NCBI RefSeq assembly: GCF_016598615.1
Contig: NZ_CP066831.1
Span: forward strand, 10,602,001-10,666,000
Direction: 5' to 3'
Length of the DNA: 64,000 bases
Source: Streptomyces liliifuscus
GTDB lineage: Bacteria; Actinomycetota; Actinomycetes; Streptomycetales; Streptomycetaceae
Shown: one piece after another, positions 60,577 through 64,000 of the stretch
How positions within the stretch are numbered: the stretch's first letter is position 1
Layout of the letters: every line of letters begins with the position of its first letter
Translations under genes and position numbers: made by a program
Notes under the pieces: model-generated
Databases searched by the model: none
Told to the model about the DNA's origin: nothing
The model's input: only the letters and a program-made list of their open reading frames with translations

Positions 60577-63500
60577 TCAGACGTTGCGGCGGTACTGGCC
60601 GCCGACCTCGAAGAAGGCGTCGGTGATCTGCTGGAGCGAGCAGACCCGTGCGGTCTCCATGAGGACGGCGAAGACGTTGTCGCCGCTGACGGCCGCGTCC
60701 TTGAGGGCGGACAGGGCCGCGTGGGCCGGGTCGCGGTGGCGGGACTGGTAGTCGCGCACGCGCTCCAGCTGGGACTGCTTCTCGTCCTCGGTGGCGCGGG
60801 CCAGCTCGATGACGACGGGTTCGGCGGTGTCCGCGTGCGGATTGCGGAAGGTGTTGACGCCGATGAGGGGCAGGGTGCCGTCGTGCTTGCGCTGTTCGTA
60901 GAGCATCGACTCGTCCTGGATGCGGCCGCGCTGGTAGCCGGTCTCCATGGCGCCGAGCACACCGCCTCGCTCGCTGATCCGCTCGAACTCCTGGAGGACG
61001 GACTCCTCGACCAGATCGGTGAGTTCGTCGATGATGAACGAGCCCTGGAGGGGGTTCTCGTTCATGGCCAGGCCCCATTCCCTGTTGATGATCAACTGGA
61101 TGGCCAGGGCCCGGCGGACGGAGTCCTCGGTGGGGGTGGTCACGGCCTCGTCGTAGGCGTTGGTGTGCAGGCTGTTGCAGTTGTCGTAGATGGCGATGAG
61201 CGCCTGCAGGGTGGTGCGGATGTCGTTGAAGTCCATCTCCTGGGCGTGCAGGGAGCGTCCGGAGGTCTGGACGTGGTACTTCAGCTTCTGGCTGCGCTCG
61301 TTGGCCCCGTACTTCTCCTTCATCGCGACGGCCCAGATCCGGCGGGCGACCCGGCCCAGGACCGAGTACTCCGGGTCCATGCCGTTGGAGAAGAAGAACG
61401 ACAGGTTGGGGGCGAAGTCGTCGATGTGCATGCCCCGCGCGAGGTAGGCCTCCACATAGGTGAAGCCGTTGGCGAGGGTGAAGGCGAGCTGGCTGATGGG
61501 GTTCGCCCCGGCCTCGGCGATGTGGTAGCCGGAGATGGACACCGAGTAGAAGTTGCGGACCTTGTGGGCGATGAACCACTCCTGGATGTCGGCCATCATC
61601 CGCAGGCTGAACTCGGTGGAGAACAGACAGGTGTTCTGCCCCTGGTCCTCCTTGAGGATGTCGGCCTGCACCGTGCCCCGCACGTTCGCCAGTGCGTGCG
61701 CACGCAGCTGGTCCGTCTCCTCGGGGGAGGGGTCACGGCCCTCGGCCGTACGGAACCTCTCGACCTGCTGGTCGATGGCGGTGTTGAGGAAGAACGCGAG
61801 CACGGTGGGGGCCGGGCCGTTGATCGTCATCGACACCGAGGTCGTCGGAGCGATCAGGTCGAAGCCGTCGTAGAGCGTCTTCATGTCGTCCAGGGTCGCG
61901 ACCGACACGCCGGACGTGCCGACCTTGCCGTAGATGTCGGGACGCTCGTCCGGGTCGCGGCCGTAGAGGGTGACCGAGTCGAAGGCGGTGGACAGTCGGG
62001 TGGCCGGCTGGCCCTCGGACAGCAGCTTGAAGCGTCGGTTGGTGCGGAAGGGATCTCCCTCGCCTGCGAACATCCGCGCCGGGTCCTCACCGTCGCGCTT
62101 GAAGGGGAACACCCCTGCGGCGAACGGGAAGTGGCCGGGCAGGTTCTCCCGACGCCAGAACCGCACCAGCTCCCCGTGGTCGGTGAACCGGGGCAGCGAG
62201 ACACGCGGGATCTTGTTGCCCGAGAGGGACTCGCGGGTCAGCTTGGTACGGATCTCCTTGTCCCGCGCCTTCACGACCAGCTCGTCGCCGGAGTAGGAGG
62301 CCACGACGGCGGGCCAGTTCGCGATCTGCTCCCTGATGTCCTGCGGGAGCTGCTTGCGGGCGCCGTCGAGGAGCGACTGGACGTTGCCCGCCTCGGAGCC
62401 GGCCGCGACCAGTTCGCCCTCGACGGACTCCAGGCGCTGAACCCGCCGGGCAGCCTCGGCCAGCAGCTCGGTGGACACGTGGTACCCGCGGACCGAGTCG
62501 GTGATCTCGGCGAGGTAGCGCACCCGGTCCGCGGGAACCACCTGCCGGATGCCGGAGGAGTGGCGCACGTCGACCGGCGCCAGCGTGCCCTCGGAAAGCG
62601 GCAGCCCGTGCTCGGCCAGCGCCGCCTTCACGTACTGGTAGAGCGCGGTGACACCGTCGTCGTTGAACGTGGCCGCCGAGGTGCCGAGCACCGGCATGTC
62701 CTCGGGCCGCTTCCCGAACGCCTCGCGGTTACGGACCAGTTGGCGACCCACGTCGCGCAGCGCGTCCTTGGCGCCGCGCCGCTCGAACTTGTTGATCGCC
62801 ACGACGTCGGCGAAGTCGAGCATGTCGATCTTCTCCAACTGCGAGGCGGCGCCGAACTCCGGCGTCATCACGTACAGCGAGGTGTCGACGAACGGCACGA
62901 TCGCAGCGTCGCCCTGGCCGATGCCCGGTGTCTCCACGATCACCAGGTCGAAGGCGGCGGCCTTGACCACGTCGATCACCTCGGACAGGTGCGCGGGCAG
63001 CTCGTGGCTGCCGCGGGTGGCAAGGCTCCGGAAGAAGATCCGGTTCCCGTCCAGGGAGTTCATCCGGATCCGGTCACCGAGCAGCGCACCGCCGCCACGG
63101 CGCCGCGTCGGGTCGACCGCGATCACCGCGATCCGCAGCTTGTCCTGCTGGTCGAGACGGAACCGGCGCACCAGCTCGTCGGTCAGCGACGACTTGCCCG
63201 AGCCGCCGGTGCCGGTGATGCCGACCACCGGCGTGCTGCGCGCGGCCCCGGCGGCACGCAGCTGCTCCAGGAAGTCCGGGGGCAGCTTGCCGAGCTCCGC
63301 ACCCGTGATGGCGCGGGCGATCGCGAACCGGTCGCCCGCGAGTACGGCGGCAGCGTCGGTCGGCTTGCCGTCCCAGAGGTCGAAGTCGCAGTCCTTCACC
63401 ACCGTGTTGACCATCCCGGCGAGGCCCATGCGCTGGCCGTCCTCCGGGGAGAAGATGGTCACGCCGCGGTTGCGCAGCCGGGTGATCTCCTCGGGCACGA

Positions 63501-63807
63501 TGACGCCGCCACCGCCGCCCACCACGCGCACGTGCTCGGCCCCCTGCCGGCGCAGCGAGTCGACCAGGTACTCGAAGTACTCCACGTGCCCGCCCTGGTA
63601 GGACGAGACCGCCACACCGTGCGCGTCCTCCTCAAGGGCCGCGTCCACGACCTCCTGCACCGACCGGTTGTGTCCGAGATGAATCACCTCGGCCCCTTGG
63701 GACTGGAAGATCCGCCGCATGATGTTGATCGAGGCGTCATGCCCGTCGAACAGCGCCGACGCGGTGACCAGACGGATGGGGTTCGCGGGGCGGTGCAGGT
63801 CGCTCAT
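60577..63807 (-). CDS. icmF: Fused isobutyryl-CoA mutase with G-protein chaperone (IcmF)
   Basis: 1076 residues from ATG 63807. Order: N-terminal B12-binding domain (about 10-145) with the cobalt-ligand His23 in FDGHDASIN; MeaB/ArgK-like GTPase chaperone (about 190-420) with P-loop GTGGSGKSS and NKFE; then the mutase TIM barrel (about 520-1070) with RTLYGRDP-like VTLYGRDPDERP and YHVQTSGRSLHAQEMD. This is the IcmF layout: adenosylcobalamin-dependent interconversion of isobutyryl-CoA and butyryl-CoA with a built-in reactivation chaperone. Length fits the family. It links valine catabolism to acyl-CoA precursors. An AT-rich palindrome lies 47 bp upstream. Confidence 0.94.
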   Translation of the reverse strand: MSDLHRPANPIRLVTASALFDGHDASINIMRRIFQSQGAEVIHLGHNRSVQEVVDAALEEDAHGVAVSSYQGGHVEYFEYLVDSLRRQGAEHVRVVGGGGGVIVPEEITRLRNRGVTIFSPEDGQRMGLAGMVNTVVKDCDFDLWDGKPTDAAAVLAGDRFAIARAITGAELGKLPPDFLEQLRAAGAARSTPVVGITGTGGSGKSSLTDELVRRFRLDQQDKLRIAVIAVDPTRRRGGGALLGDRIRMNSLDGNRIFFRSLATRGSHELPAHLSEVIDVVKAAAFDLVIVETPGIGQGDAAIVPFVDTSLYVMTPEFGAASQLEKIDMLDFADVVAINKFERRGAKDALRDVGRQLVRNREAFGKRPEDMPVLGTSAATFNDDGVTALYQYVKAALAEHGLPLSEGTLAPVDVRHSSGIRQVVPADRVRYLAEITDSVRGYHVSTELLAEAARRVQRLESVEGELVAAGSEAGNVQSLLDGARKQLPQDIREQIANWPAVVASYSGDELVVKARDKEIRTKLTRESLSGNKIPRVSLPRFTDHGELVRFWRRENLPGHFPFAAGVFPFKRDGEDPARMFAGEGDPFRTNRRFKLLSEGQPATRLSTAFDSVTLYGRDPDERPDIYGKVGTSGVSVATLDDMKTLYDGFDLIAPTTSVSMTINGPAPTVLAFFLNTAIDQQVERFRTAEGRDPSPEETDQLRAHALANVRGTVQADILKEDQGQNTCLFSTEFSLRMMADIQEWFIAHKVRNFYSVSISGYHIAEAGANPISQLAFTLANGFTYVEAYLARGMHIDDFAPNLSFFFSNGMDPEYSVLGRVARRIWAVAMKEKYGANERSQKLKYHVQTSGRSLHAQEMDFNDIRTTLQALIAIYDNCNSLHTNAYDEAVTTPTEDSVRRALAIQLIINREWGLAMNENPLQGSFIIDELTDLVEESVLQEFERISERGGVLGAMETGYQRGRIQDESMLYEQRKHDGTLPLIGVNTFRNPHADTAEPVVIELARATEDEKQSQLERVRDYQSRHRDPAHAALSALKDAAVSGDNVFAVLMETARVCSLQQITDAFFEVGGQYRRNV

Positions 63808-63853
63808 GGGGGCCTTCCCAGACAGGTCAGGGGAACGCTGACTGATTAAATAG

Positions 63854-63865
63854 TAGGACGTCCTA
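63854..63865. promoter_or_regulatory. AT-rich palindrome in the icmF promoter
   Basis: TAGGACGTCCTA, a perfect 12-bp palindrome in a locally AT-rich stretch, 47 bp upstream of the icmF ATG. The form suits a TetR-type operator overlapping the promoter. No regulator gene is seen before the window ends. Confidence 0.55.
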
Positions 63866-63937
63866 GTAAATTACAGGAGGCGATGGTGGTGTGAGCAGAA
63901 GCACAGGGCGCGCGCGAGTCGTCTCGGCGTCTTGAGC

Positions 63938-63952
63938 GCCCCTTTTCGGGGC
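63938..63952. terminator. Short hairpin near the right edge
   Basis: GCCCC (63938-63942) and GGGGC (63948-63952) around TTTTC. It is possibly the terminator of a gene beyond the right edge; nothing in the window confirms this. No gene is seen in 63866-64000. Confidence 0.3.
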
Positions 63953-64000
63953 CCGCGCAGGTTACACGCCCGGCGACCGCAGGGCGGCGGACGGACGGTG

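Noticed and set aside
59728..63849. A 1373-codon open frame antisense to icmF and the discoidin gene
   Set aside because: Same reason: both genes on the other strand have complete motifs, while this frame has none.
63897..63936. Short plus-strand open frame after AGGAGG near the right edge
   Set aside because: The nearest ATG stops after three codons and the GTG frame after about 14. There is not enough to call a gene.
63808..64000. Cobalamin riboswitch upstream of icmF
   Set aside because: No B12-box-like sequence or fitting hairpins were seen in the leader; only a short palindrome is present.

Overview
The window is high-GC DNA with the coding style of a Streptomyces chromosome: strong third-position GC bias, GTG and one TTG start, ATGA/GTGA coupled starts, Tat and Sec exported enzymes, and a very large modular synthase. 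I read 36 protein genes. I saw no rRNA, tRNA, CRISPR array, transposase or integrase, so nothing marks a recent mobile element.

Layout. 1-4.9 kb: a SulP anion transporter cut by the left edge, a PPK2 polyphosphate kinase, and a divergent phosphoketolase. 4.9-10.9 kb: three secreted glycoside hydrolases on the minus strand (GH76, GH2 with an AbfB-like module, GH76), which look like an alpha-mannan or fungal-wall degradation set with LacI-type operators. 11.3-13.6 kb: a small secreted protein made of three Cys-containing repeats, beside a Ser/Thr kinase with a ricin-type ectodomain. 14.2-15.2 kb: an SGNH lipase. 15.2-20.5 kb: a polytopic membrane protein, a membrane molybdopterin oxidoreductase with a partner protein, and a translationally coupled glycosyltransferase/DUF2064/methyltransferase operon. 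20.6-22.5 kb: an OmpR-type two-component system. 22.6-27.2 kb: an epimerase, an NDH-2-like flavoprotein behind a 10-bp repeat array, and an MMPL transporter whose upstream region is a 43-bp tandem repeat. 27.6-29.5 kb: a NarL-type two-component system. 29.8-37.5 kb: Rieske ferredoxin/TetR, PadR/quinone reductase, AbgT/ArsR-type regulator and a CocE-like hydrolase. 37.5-39.1 kb: a CYTH-CHAD protein.

39.4-51.8 kb is one 4149-residue gene. By my reading it encodes FAAL-ACP-KS-AT-KR-ACP-C-A-PCP-C and then a C-terminal domain resembling cyanobacterial acyl-ACP reductase (AAR) instead of a thioesterase or a normal thioester reductase. It should activate a fatty acid, extend it once with malonate, reduce the beta-keto group, add one amino acid and release the product, possibly as an aldehyde. 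This is the strongest candidate for an undescribed system here. A small unknown protein is encoded divergently across a promoter region that contains a clean inverted repeat.

52.9-64 kb: a secreted M4 metalloprotease (TTG start), a TPR protein, a Tat-exported discoidin-domain enzyme whose promoter carries the same 12-bp palindrome as the GH2 gene, and a fused isobutyryl-CoA mutase (IcmF) with an AT-rich palindrome upstream.

All domain calls come from reading motifs by eye. No database search was run.
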